Origin: Bacteroidetes bacterium 4572_114
GTDB lineage: Bacteria > Bacteroidota > Bacteroidia > Bacteroidales > 4484-276
Length of the DNA stretch: 12,336 nucleotides
Assembly (NCBI GenBank): GCA_002254335.1
Contig: NIVA01000095.1
Location: 1 to 12,336, forward strand
Direction: 5' to 3'
Of this stretch, positions 1 to 5,683 are shown in pieces. Each line of letters opens with the position of its first letter. Positions within the stretch are counted from its first letter, which is position 1. The notes beneath the pieces were generated by a model, which did no database searches, had not been told where the DNA came from, and was given only the letters and a program-made list of their open reading frames with translations. The position numbers and the translations under genes are program-made.

Positions 1-1
1 A

Positions 2-85
2 AATGACATCTTCGCTTTTATAAAGAAGGTATCCACACGACATACAAACCCGTGGAAATATCAACGATATAAAATCATCAAATAG
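2..85 (+). CDS. Possible 3' tail of a gene running in from the left
   Basis: A frame open from the window edge to a TAG at 83-85 gives 27 codons, ending in the basic stretch NPWKYQRYKIIK. The length is too short to judge coding potential and I do not recognise the protein. The basic, aromatic C-terminus and the AT-rich spacer after the stop are compatible with a real gene end. A chance open frame is equally possible. Confidence 0.25.
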   Translation, partial: NDIFAFIKKVSTRHTNPWKYQRYKIIK

Positions 86-112
86 GGACATTTTTCAAAT
101 TTAGCATTTTTG

Positions 113-214
113 GGTCGAAGGGGGAGGTCCCCACCGCACTGGCACTCCCTTCCCTTCTCCGTCTGCCAAAGCGAAGCGGCGGACAGGGCTGGGGAATGGC
201 TGGGGATGGGGTCA
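113..214. repeat. GC-rich intergenic repeat block with a small hairpin
   Basis: A block of G runs on the plus strand (C runs on the minus strand) stands out from AT-rich surroundings. Read on the minus strand it has the CCCCATCCCCAGCC...CCCTTCCC wording that I recognise as a dispersed intergenic repeat of Bacteroidota genomes. Inside it, GTCTGCC (161-167) and GGCGGAC (178-184) can form a 7-bp stem with one G-T pair around a 10-base loop, and this stem splits the repeat into two parts. An open frame on the minus strand (302-78) runs through it but is low-complexity (TPSPAIPQP) and I take it as non-coding. Confidence 0.5.
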
Positions 215-265
215 GAAAGATTTTGCAAATAAAACAACCAGCAAAATAATTACAATAAAATTTAA

Positions 266-389
266 GGCTACCCGCATAAAGTTGGACATTACTAATTATC
301 AATTCATTATAAATTCGTGCATTCTGCCATAGGCATCACTTTGTGAGTGGCAATTTTTCTTCGGTTTGTCCATCATTACGCGGGCAGCC
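266..389. mobile_element. Miniature inverted-repeat element (MITE-like), 124 bp
   Basis: Positions 266-287 (GGCTACCCGCATAAAG then TTGGAC) and 368-389 are inverted repeats of 22 bp that match at 18 positions, starting exactly at both ends. The flanking bases are AAATTTAA (258-265) and AAATTTGA (390-397), which is an 8-bp direct repeat with one mismatch, as expected for a target-site duplication. The interior holds no gene; TGCCA (325-329)/TGGCA (348-352) and TCAC (336-339)/GTGA (343-346) can form an inner hairpin. An 8-bp duplication fits IS1595-type transposases among other families, but family assignment is inference. The right end lies 26 bases before the radical SAM start codon, so the element may carry or create that operon's promoter. 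Confidence 0.7.
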
Positions 390-407
390 AAATTTGAATT
401 AATTTTG
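365..407 (+). promoter_or_regulatory. Candidate promoter of the radical SAM-DUF6873 operon
   Basis: Two readings are possible. TTTG (365-368) lies 20 bases before CAAATTTG (389-396), one base off the Bacteroidota -7 box TAnnTTTG; this pair spans the right end of the miniature element. TAATTTTG (400-407) matches the -7 box fully but ends only 8 bases before the ATG at 416 and has no good upstream box, so it would give an almost leaderless transcript. Confidence 0.35.
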
Positions 408-415
408 ACCTGTAA

Positions 416-1426
416 ATGAAAATCAAGCATTACACCATACCGGTTTTTATCCCCATGCAGGCATGCCCCTTCCGGTGCATCTTTTGCGACCAGGAAAAGA
501 TTTCAGGGCATACCAAAATTCCCGGCCCCCAGGATGTTGCTCAAACCATCAGGGATTATCTAACAACCATCCCAAAGGAAAACACTGTTGTAGAGGTCGG
601 TTTTTTTGGCGGGACTTTTACCGGGTTGGCCGCTGAATTACAGCAAACTTATCTAACCACTGTCCAGCCTTTTATCGAAACAAAACAAATTCAAGGTGTC
701 CGGCTTTCCACACGGCCCGATTTTATTGACAGGCCGAAGTTGGCCCTATTAAAAAAATATAATGTAACCACCATCGAATTGGGAGCCCAATCAATGGATG
801 AAGATGTTTTAAAAAGGTCGGGGAGGGGGCATACAGCGAATGACACAATTATTGCCGCTACCATGATCCGGGAAAACGGGTTTCGCCTCGGGCTGCAAAT
901 GATGGTCGGGCTGCCGGGCGATAATGCTGAAAAATCAGTGGCAACTGCAACAAAATTTGTAGAGATGAAAGCCCTGGATGTCAGGATTTATCCCGCCCTG
1001 GTCATAAAAGGCACCCCATTGGAGCGGCTTTACAATTCAGGAAAGTTTTCCCCCCTTGGCCTGGCCGCATCGGTGGATACTGTGGCAAAGGTTTATCGTA
1101 TTTTTGAAAATGCAAATATTAACATAATCCGCACCGGCCTTCATCCTTCTGATGGGTTGATATCGGGCGAAGAGCTTGTGGCCGGGCCTTTTCATGTTTC
1201 CTTCAAAGAACTGGTGTTGACAAAATTATGGCAGGAAGAACTGGATAAACTTTTCCGTGGAGGTGCAAAGGAATGGATTAAAATTTTTGTTGCCCCCGGC
1301 CAGGTAAACTACGCTGTCGGGCATCAATCTAAAAATAAAAATGCACTGCTCGCAAAATACAATCGCGTTCAGTTTAAAACAGATCACTCACTAACAGGCC
1401 GCCAGTATTATGTTGATATTAGTTGA
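416..1426 (+). CDS. Elp3-like radical SAM protein
   Basis: This 336-residue protein has the radical SAM cluster motif CX3CX2C at C17, C21 and C24 (ACPFRCIFC), which binds a 4Fe-4S cluster and S-adenosylmethionine. GFFGGTFTG (62-70), RLSTRPDFID (96-105), ELGAQSMDEDVL (121-132), LQMMVGLPGD (160-169) and RIYPALVIKGTPL (190-202) follow in the order seen in the radical SAM half of Elp3 and its stand-alone bacterial relatives. The acetyltransferase domain of true Elp3 is absent. I know close relatives mainly from Clostridia, often in the rnc-smc neighbourhood; their substrate is not established to my knowledge, though tRNA is a reasonable guess. The ATG at 416 puts the cluster motif at the usual distance from the N-terminus. 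The last 17 bases overlap the next gene, so the two are very probably co-transcribed and translationally coupled. Presence in a Bacteroidota genome may point to transfer. Confidence 0.9.
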   Translation: MKIKHYTIPVFIPMQACPFRCIFCDQEKISGHTKIPGPQDVAQTIRDYLTTIPKENTVVEVGFFGGTFTGLAAELQQTYLTTVQPFIETKQIQGVRLSTRPDFIDRPKLALLKKYNVTTIELGAQSMDEDVLKRSGRGHTANDTIIAATMIRENGFRLGLQMMVGLPGDNAEKSVATATKFVEMKALDVRIYPALVIKGTPLERLYNSGKFSPLGLAASVDTVAKVYRIFENANINIIRTGLHPSDGLISGEELVAGPFHVSFKELVLTKLWQEELDKLFRGGAKEWIKIFVAPGQVNYAVGHQSKNKNALLAKYNRVQFKTDHSLTGRQYYVDIS

Positions 1427-2102
1427 TAAACGTGCCCCGGGGGTTGCCAGGAAAAACCTGCGCAAATTCGGGGAAGTAGTTGAGTTTTCCACCGAAGGCC
1501 TTGTTTATAATGCCATTTCGGGCCACCCTGATATTTTTATTACCCAATTTCCGGGGATTAATATTATTGCCCCTAACCTGCCTGATGAATACAAAATCCA
1601 ACTGAAAAACCATAACATCCATTTAGTTGGAGGTGATCGGCCGGTAGGGGATAAATATCCCGAAACTGCCGGGTACAACGCTGTGGCCACTTCTAAATAT
1701 TTTATCCACAACCTAAAAATCAGTGATAAAAGAGTACTTGAAGCGGCCGCGGCCAAAACAATGGTCCACGTCCGGCAAGGTTACGCCCGCTGCAACCTCC
1801 TGTGGTTGAACGATGAAAAAATGTTGACCTCAGATAAGGGCATCAGTGCCACCCTCGCTAATTTGGGGGTTGATGTCTGTTTTGTTGACCCGGAAAAAAT
1901 TATCCTGCCGGGGTTCAAAAACGGTTTCATCGGTGGTGCCGGTGGCGTATATAGAAACGTGGTATATCTGTTAGGCAGCCTGAAACATCTTACCGATGGA
2001 AAAAATATTGGTGTTTTCGTCCGCAAGTCAGGTTTTGAAATCATAGAATTATATGATGGCCCCCTGTTTGATGGTGGTGGGATTTTCTTTTTGGGCGGCT
2101 AA
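1410..2102 (+). CDS. DUF6873-type protein, GME-fold superfamily
   Basis: The 230-residue product resembles the family I know as DUF6873, placed in the GME (guanidino-group modifying enzyme) fold together with arginine deiminases and amidinotransferases. Visible conserved-looking blocks are SGHPDIF (37-43), VRQGYARCNL (121-130, with C128), TSDKGI (140-145), PGFKNGFIGGAGG (167-179) and DGPLFDGGGIFFL (216-228). No signal peptide or membrane segment is seen, so it should be cytosolic. The catalytic cysteine near the C-terminus of classical GME enzymes is not present here, so activity and substrate are unknown. The ATG at 1410 overlaps the radical SAM gene by 17 bases, which argues for a joint function. 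The final glycines and the TAA stop lie inside the start of palindromic repeat A, so the natural C-terminus may have been altered by the repeat. The fold assignment rests on family memory and motif shape. Confidence 0.75.
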   Translation: MLILVDKRAPGVARKNLRKFGEVVEFSTEGLVYNAISGHPDIFITQFPGINIIAPNLPDEYKIQLKNHNIHLVGGDRPVGDKYPETAGYNAVATSKYFIHNLKISDKRVLEAAAAKTMVHVRQGYARCNLLWLNDEKMLTSDKGISATLANLGVDVCFVDPEKIILPGFKNGFIGGAGGVYRNVVYLLGSLKHLTDGKNIGVFVRKSGFEIIELYDGPLFDGGGIFFLGG

Positions 2103-2268
2103 ACCGGGCTTTCCGTTTGTAGTTGTCTCATGCCGGCTGTATTTTTGTAAGTGGTGCGGGGTCTTCGTACCTCAGCCTCCGCCCACTAACAAAAATATCA
2201 GCCGGCATTTCAACAAGCTACCACTTCAATCCCTGCCCGACTTCGTCATTCAGGCGGGCCTGCCGCTT
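2094..2268. repeat. Long palindromic intergenic repeat, copy A
   Basis: This element shares blocks in the same order with copy B at 10422-10595: GGCGGCT (2094), GGGCTTTCCGTT (2106-2117), GTATTTTTGT (2139-2148), ACAAAAATATCAGCCG (2189-2204), CCACTTCAATCC (2221-2232) and TGCCGCTT (2261-2268). Its core is a strong inverted repeat: 2131-2154 pairs with 2183-2207 (TGCCGGC...GCCGGCA) around a loop of about 28 bases, with small bulges. The open frame through it (2053-2280) is a by-product of the repeat. The left edge provides the last codons and stop of the DUF6873 gene. Confidence 0.75.
2234..2259. repeat. Nested hairpin module inside repeat A
   Basis: TGCCCGACTTCG (2234-2245) followed by TCATTCAGGCGGGC (2246-2259) recurs with one change in repeat B (10439-10464), but in a different part of the host repeat. 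In copy A it sits between CAATCC and TGCCGCTT, which are contiguous in copy B. The ends GCCCG and CGGGC can pair. Confidence 0.7.
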
Positions 2269-2271
2269 ATA

Positions 2272-2304
2272 ATTCCCTAAGCGACTTTAAGTCGCTAAGG
2301 GAAT
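2272..2304. repeat. Short palindrome with GACTTTAAGTC core
   Basis: Positions 2272-2287 and 2289-2304 are complementary around T2288 with a single mismatch (A2279/A2297). The core GACTTTAAGTC is identical to that of the palindrome at 3460-3494 beyond the phospholipase D gene. No T run follows, so this is better viewed as a repetitive extragenic palindrome than as an intrinsic terminator, although it could stop or stabilise transcripts of the radical SAM operon. Confidence 0.65.
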
Positions 2305-2340
2305 ATAATACAGATTTTACCCCAATAAAAAAAATTGTAC

Positions 2341-2348
2341 TAACTTTG
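2341..2348 (+). promoter_or_regulatory. Candidate -7 box for the phospholipase D-like gene
   Basis: TAACTTTG fits the Bacteroidota -7 consensus TAnnTTTG exactly and lies 19 bases before the ATG at 2368. The upstream box is weak (TTTTA at 2315-2319, about 21 bases before). Confidence 0.45.
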
Positions 2349-2367
2349 AAAAATACTTTTTCCGTAA

Positions 2368-3450
2368 ATGATGGTCGATGCCACAAATACCGGTTACATT
2401 TTTTTTGATGACCCCATCAAATATTACAACGCCATGCTCGACGATGTCCTGGCCGCGAAAGAGTATGTCTATATCGAAACCTACAAGTTTGGCCACCAGA
2501 CTATTGGGATAAAGTTTAGGGATGCAATAACGCAAAAGGCCAGGGAGGGCGTTGAGATAAAGGTGCTGGTCGATTCGTGGGGAAGTAGCTCGTTGCCCAA
2601 CGATTTTTTTGACGATTTGAAAGCAGCAGGTGGCCAAGTCAGGGTTTTCCAGAAAATAAAAATCAACTTCGATTTTTTTACACGCGGCCACAGGCGAAAC
2701 CACAGAAAACTTTTACTCATCGACGACAAAATAACATACCTGGGATCTTCAAACCTTACCGAATATAATATCATCTGGCGCGAAAGCATGCTTCGGATAG
2801 TAGGTGGTATAGTCCATGAATTTAAGAAAATCTTTTTCCAGGATTTTATTATTTATAATAAATATATCAGATATAAAAGAAGACTGACCCAATCCTTGCA
2901 TTTTAAGACATGCGAAATCGTCAGGGACGTGCCATCCGTTACGAGGCAAAAAATTAAAAAGCGGTACGAATTGCTCATCCGTGGCGCAATTAAGGAAATT
3001 ATTATCGAGACCCCATATTTCCTGCCGGGCTTTAAACTTAGAAAAGCGTTGATTAATGCTGCCAATCGTGGCGTAACCGTTAAGGTTATCATCCCTCAAA
3101 ATTCTGATGTCCGAATGGTAAATATCTTACATGGCCGATACCTGAAAATGTTACATAACCACAACATTCAGTTCCTCTATTTTCAGAAACATAACCTACA
3201 TGCAAAAATCCTTTTGTTTGATAATAAAATTTTTTCAATTGGCTCCCCCAATTTCGATTACCGGAGTTTTAGGTATATGCACGAGATAGCCCTTATTGGT
3301 TCAAAACCCGAAATCACATCGTTGATCAAGCAACACATTGCTGAAACAATAGAACTGTGCAAGCCTTTTGACTACGAAGCCTGGCTACGCCGCCCTATGA
3401 TACAAAAGCTTTTTGAGTGGCTGCTCTTGCCGCTGAGGCATTTGCTATAA
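2368..3450 (+). CDS. Phospholipase D / cardiolipin synthase-like protein
   Basis: The 360-residue protein carries two HKD motifs, HxK(x4)D: H112-K114-D119 (NHRKLLLID) and H278-K280-D285 (LHAKILLFD), each followed by the usual Gly-Ser-x-Asn stretch (LGSSNL 125-130, IGSPNF 291-296). Two such motifs form one active site for phosphatidyl transfer or phosphodiester cleavage. Overall shape and length fit the cardiolipin synthase branch, but the two N-terminal membrane segments of typical bacterial cardiolipin synthase are missing and no signal peptide is seen. The C-terminus is basic and hydrophobic (RRPMIQKLFEWLLLPLRHLL), which could bind the membrane as an amphipathic helix. A nuclease role cannot be excluded. 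The first of two adjacent ATGs is used here; the second would change little. The gene stands alone, bracketed by two related palindromes. Confidence 0.85.
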   Translation: MMVDATNTGYIFFDDPIKYYNAMLDDVLAAKEYVYIETYKFGHQTIGIKFRDAITQKAREGVEIKVLVDSWGSSSLPNDFFDDLKAAGGQVRVFQKIKINFDFFTRGHRRNHRKLLLIDDKITYLGSSNLTEYNIIWRESMLRIVGGIVHEFKKIFFQDFIIYNKYIRYKRRLTQSLHFKTCEIVRDVPSVTRQKIKKRYELLIRGAIKEIIIETPYFLPGFKLRKALINAANRGVTVKVIIPQNSDVRMVNILHGRYLKMLHNHNIQFLYFQKHNLHAKILLFDNKIFSIGSPNFDYRSFRYMHEIALIGSKPEITSLIKQHIAETIELCKPFDYEAWLRRPMIQKLFEWLLLPLRHLL

Positions 3451-3459
3451 TGAGATGTT

Positions 3460-3494
3460 TAGTCAGGGTTTGACTTTAAGTCAAGCCCAGACTA
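3460..3494. repeat. Short palindrome downstream of the phospholipase D-like gene
   Basis: Positions 3460-3476 pair with 3478-3494 around T3477, with one mismatch (A3465/A3489) and one G-T pair. The core GACTTTAAGTC is shared with 2272-2304. It begins 10 bases after the TAA of the upstream gene and could act as a terminator, but only an AT-rich stretch, not a clean T run, follows. The rest of the gap to 3671 shows no gene. Confidence 0.65.
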
Positions 3495-3645
3495 TTAAAT
3501 TAAAATTTATATTTCTGTATCCGGCCTAAAACGAAGTTTTTGAAAATTAGCGAAATTTAGATGTTTTCAACCAAATGATTATAAAGTAATTAGAAAAATA
3601 TATTAGCGCATTCGCGGCAAAATATGGCTTTTTAGACCGGACTCA

Positions 3646-3653
3646 TATCTTTA
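3646..3653 (+). promoter_or_regulatory. Weak candidate -7 box for the EEP-family gene
   Basis: TATCTTTA differs from TAnnTTTG only at the last base and lies 18 bases before the ATG at 3672. The same octamer occurs on the minus strand before the UPF0175 remnant (4981-4974). No convincing -33 box is seen. Confidence 0.3.
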
Positions 3654-3671
3654 AACCAACAATTAAATACA

Positions 3672-4655
3672 ATGAAAAATCAATATTACATTGCCTGGTG
3701 GAACGTAGAAAACCTGTTTGATGTTTTCAATTCGACCCAGCGCCCGGCATGGTTGCAAAGCAAACTCAAAAGCGAACTGAAAGGTTGGGACACCGACGTG
3801 CTGAACCGAAAAATCCGCAACCTGGCATCCATTATCAGCCAAATGAACAACAACACAGGCCCTGATATTTTGGGGTTGTGCGAGGTGGAAAACCTGGTAA
3901 CCCTCGAAAAACTTAAGTCCGCTTTACAGCTACTCGGCAGGAATTACGGAATCGTACACCACGACACGAACGATCTGCGGGGCATTGATGTGGCCTTTAT
4001 TTACGATAAGGACAAGTTTATTTTCCAGGGGTCATTTTCGCATGTCATACTAAAACGCACTGCCACACGCGACCTTTTCCAGGCAAACTTTTTAACGCCC
4101 AAAAACCAGGACCTGATACTGATCGGCAACCATTGGACGGCCCGGTCGGCAGGAGTTTTAGAGTCGGAGCCTTACCGGATAATTGCCGGGGAAACACTCA
4201 GCTATTGGATGGAGCGTATTGTAGAAATCAAGGGAAAAGACATTGCCGTATTGGTGATGGGCGATATGAACGATGAACCTTTCAACAGGTCGGTGAAGGA
4301 TTATGCCCTGGGTACAAACAGCCACAATAAAGTTGTTTATGCACGATCGCCCCGGCTGTTCAACCTGATGTGGCCGTTCCCCGGCCATGGCCTGGGCACC
4401 TATTATTACAACAACTTCCCTTATGTTTTCGATCAATTGTTGGTGTCAAAAGAGATGATCAAATCGACCGGCAAAATAAAAATTGCAAAGGGGGCAAACC
4501 ATGAATACCTCACCAGGATAGAAATGATACCTGAAATGGTAAGTGGTGGCCGATATCCCAACCCGATAGCCCATGGCCGTCCATCCAAAAAAAGCAGCTT
4601 CAACCCTGCCGGTTTTAGCGATCACTATCCGGTTTCGGTGGTGGTTGAGGAGTAG
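3672..4655 (+). CDS. Endonuclease/exonuclease/phosphatase (EEP) family protein
   Basis: The 327-residue protein shows the metal-dependent EEP motifs in order: WNVENLFD (10-17, N14), CEVEN (70-74, with metal-binding E71), RGIDVAF (103-109), GNHW (152-155, with H154), GDMND (197-201, D198 and N200) and SDHYPV (316-321, D317 and H318). These correspond to the catalytic set of DNase I-like phosphoesterases. This subgroup, with WNVENLF at the N-terminus, is common in Bacteroidota and is usually annotated only as an endonuclease; substrate (nucleic acid, phospholipid or other phosphoester) cannot be read from the sequence. No signal peptide is apparent, so a cytosolic place is likely. All key residues are present. 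It is monocistronic, with a 221-base gap before it and convergent genes after it. Confidence 0.85.
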   Translation: MKNQYYIAWWNVENLFDVFNSTQRPAWLQSKLKSELKGWDTDVLNRKIRNLASIISQMNNNTGPDILGLCEVENLVTLEKLKSALQLLGRNYGIVHHDTNDLRGIDVAFIYDKDKFIFQGSFSHVILKRTATRDLFQANFLTPKNQDLILIGNHWTARSAGVLESEPYRIIAGETLSYWMERIVEIKGKDIAVLVMGDMNDEPFNRSVKDYALGTNSHNKVVYARSPRLFNLMWPFPGHGLGTYYYNNFPYVFDQLLVSKEMIKSTGKIKIAKGANHEYLTRIEMIPEMVSGGRYPNPIAHGRPSKKSSFNPAGFSDHYPVSVVVEE

Positions 4656-4793
4656 GGGTTTCGGGTTTCAGGTTTGAAAGTTTCCCATACGGGCTTGCTT
4701 CGCTTCGCAGGTTTCAGGTTTTCGATTGTGAAGACTGTTGACTTCCGGATGAGGACTGTTGACTGGTTTTGGGTTTCAAGTTTCGGGGTTTCT
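4656..4793. repeat. Degenerate GTTTC-rich repeat array
   Basis: Directly after the EEP stop codon the plus strand repeats words such as GGGTTTCGGGTTTCAGG, GTTTCAGGTTTTC and GGGTTTCAAGTTTCGGGG. Within it GACTGTTGACT occurs twice at a 21-base period (4733-4743 and 4754-4764). A GC-rich insert around 4685-4711 (CATACGGGCTTGCTTCGCTT...) interrupts the array. No gene is seen. Confidence 0.55.
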
Positions 4794-4865
4794 GACGCAG
4801 ATCAACGCGGAAAAGCGCAGATAAATACCAAAAACAAATCCGCACAACCAGCGCAAATCCGCGTC
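4794..4865. repeat. Inverted repeat of the GACGCAGAT / ATCCGCGTC type
   Basis: GACGCAGAT at 4794 faces ATCCGCGTC ending at 4865, with further partly complementary segments (CGCGG, GCGC, CCGC, GCGC) between. I recognise this wording as a dispersed intergenic repeat of Bacteroidota. It lies between the convergent EEP and AraC-type genes and could end transcripts from both sides. Its right edge forms the stop codon of the UPF0175-like remnant. Confidence 0.55.
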
Positions 4866-4963
4866 TAAAAAAATTCTGTTGCAGATTTCGAAGCAAATAA
4901 CATCGATGCTTCATTTTTGTCCAGGTCAACTGTATCAGGTATGTTAAATACAATTGTTTTCAT
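4865..4963 (-). pseudogene. 5' remnant of a UPF0175-like antitoxin gene
   Basis: A minus-strand frame starts with ATG at 4963-4961 and encodes MKTIVFNIPDTVDLDKNEAS, then MLFASKSATEFF and a stop, 32 residues in all. The first 26 residues look like the start of UPF0175 (COG2886) proteins, which are usually about 80-90 residues and act as putative antitoxins with a PIN-like toxin. Similarity as I know it stops after ASK, and the TAG stop lies at the edge of the GACGC inverted repeat, suggesting that the repeat replaced the rest of the gene. No partner gene is present. It starts 24 bases after the AraC-type gene and has its own TATCTTTA box (4981-4974). Confidence 0.6.
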
Positions 4964-4987
4964 ATTGAAATAATAAAGATACGACCG

Positions 4988-5563
4988 CTATTCTTGTAAC
5001 CCGTTTTGAGATTGTCGGTATTTCCCCGGGCTTTTCTTGTACTCACTAACCGAAACACCGGTAACCGTTTTAAATTGTGTTGACAGGTATTGCACACTAC
5101 TGTAGCCCATTATAAAGGCTATTTCGCTAAGGGTGAGTTCTTCGTAATGTATCAACTCTTTGGCCTTTTCTATTTTTTGTAGGATAATGTATTTTTCAAG
5201 GGTAATGTTTTCCTCCTTCGAAAACAGGGACGAAATATATTGGTACGACAGGTTAAATTTCTCGACCAGATAGTCTGAATTTCTAACCATGCCGTTAAAA
5301 GTAGAATGGTGCACCAGGTCGATCACTGCGCTTTTTATCTGTTCAATAAGTTGTTTGTCTTTATTCCTGATAAGTTCGAAGCCCTCTTTTTCTAAAAGTC
5401 CTGAGATAATATTCAGGCTGACCTTTTCCGGGTCATAGCTCACGGTTGCCTCGCCAAGCCCGATGTCATCTACTGTAATCTCATTTTCCTCAAACAATTT
5501 TTTTACCAGTTTGAGGCAACAGTGGTGCGACATATTTTTTATAATCAATTTTTGGCTGTCCAT
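4988..5563 (-). CDS. AraC-type regulator with an N-terminal HMA-like domain
   Basis: The 191-residue protein joins two parts. Residues 1-66 look like a heavy-metal-associated (HMA) fold: MSHHCCLKLVKKLF, then ATVSYDPEKVSLNIISGLLEKEGFEL, matching the usual metal loop, helix and strand order. The normal CxxC pair is altered: the first cysteine position is H13 and the second C16, with C15 in between. Residues about 85-185 form the AraC double helix-turn-helix, with LTLSEIAFIMGYSSVQYLSTQFK (143-165) as the second, conserved helix-turn-helix. Small regulators of this build are common in Bacteroidota, often beside metal transport or efflux genes; no such gene is close here, so its target is unknown. 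The altered metal loop may change ligand choice or may only keep the fold. Confidence 0.85.
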   Translation of the reverse strand: MDSQKLIIKNMSHHCCLKLVKKLFEENEITVDDIGLGEATVSYDPEKVSLNIISGLLEKEGFELIRNKDKQLIEQIKSAVIDLVHHSTFNGMVRNSDYLVEKFNLSYQYISSLFSKEENITLEKYIILQKIEKAKELIHYEELTLSEIAFIMGYSSVQYLSTQFKTVTGVSVSEYKKSPGKYRQSQNGLQE

Positions 5564-5590
5564 CAGAAAAAGCTGCGAAAAATATTTTTA

Positions 5591-5598
5591 CAAATTTA
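5591..5598 (-). promoter_or_regulatory. Candidate -7 box for the HMA-like/AraC gene
   Basis: On the minus strand TAAATTTG fits TAnnTTTG exactly, 27 bases before the ATG at 5563. A good -33 TTTG is not seen at the expected distance. Confidence 0.4.
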
Positions 5599-5683
5599 GG
5601 GAAATTTTGAAATTGGTATAACTGGCCTGAAACCTAACCTGGACGAGCCAGAACCAAACAGGGGTTTTTCGCATCTTTGAAGC

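Noticed and set aside
78..302. Minus-strand small gene
   Set aside because: Its middle is the GC-rich repeat block and its start lies inside the miniature element.
2053..2280. Plus-strand gene after the DUF6873 gene
   Set aside because: It lies wholly in the end of that gene and in repeat A; its residues (for example LPDFVIQAG) come from the nested module and recur in repeat B.
3451..3671. Small RNA or riboswitch before the EEP gene
   Set aside because: Apart from the palindrome at 3460-3494 and a weak -7 box no conserved structure is recognisable.
4674..4868. Small plus-strand gene after the EEP gene
   Set aside because: It consists of the GTTTC array and the GACGC repeat.
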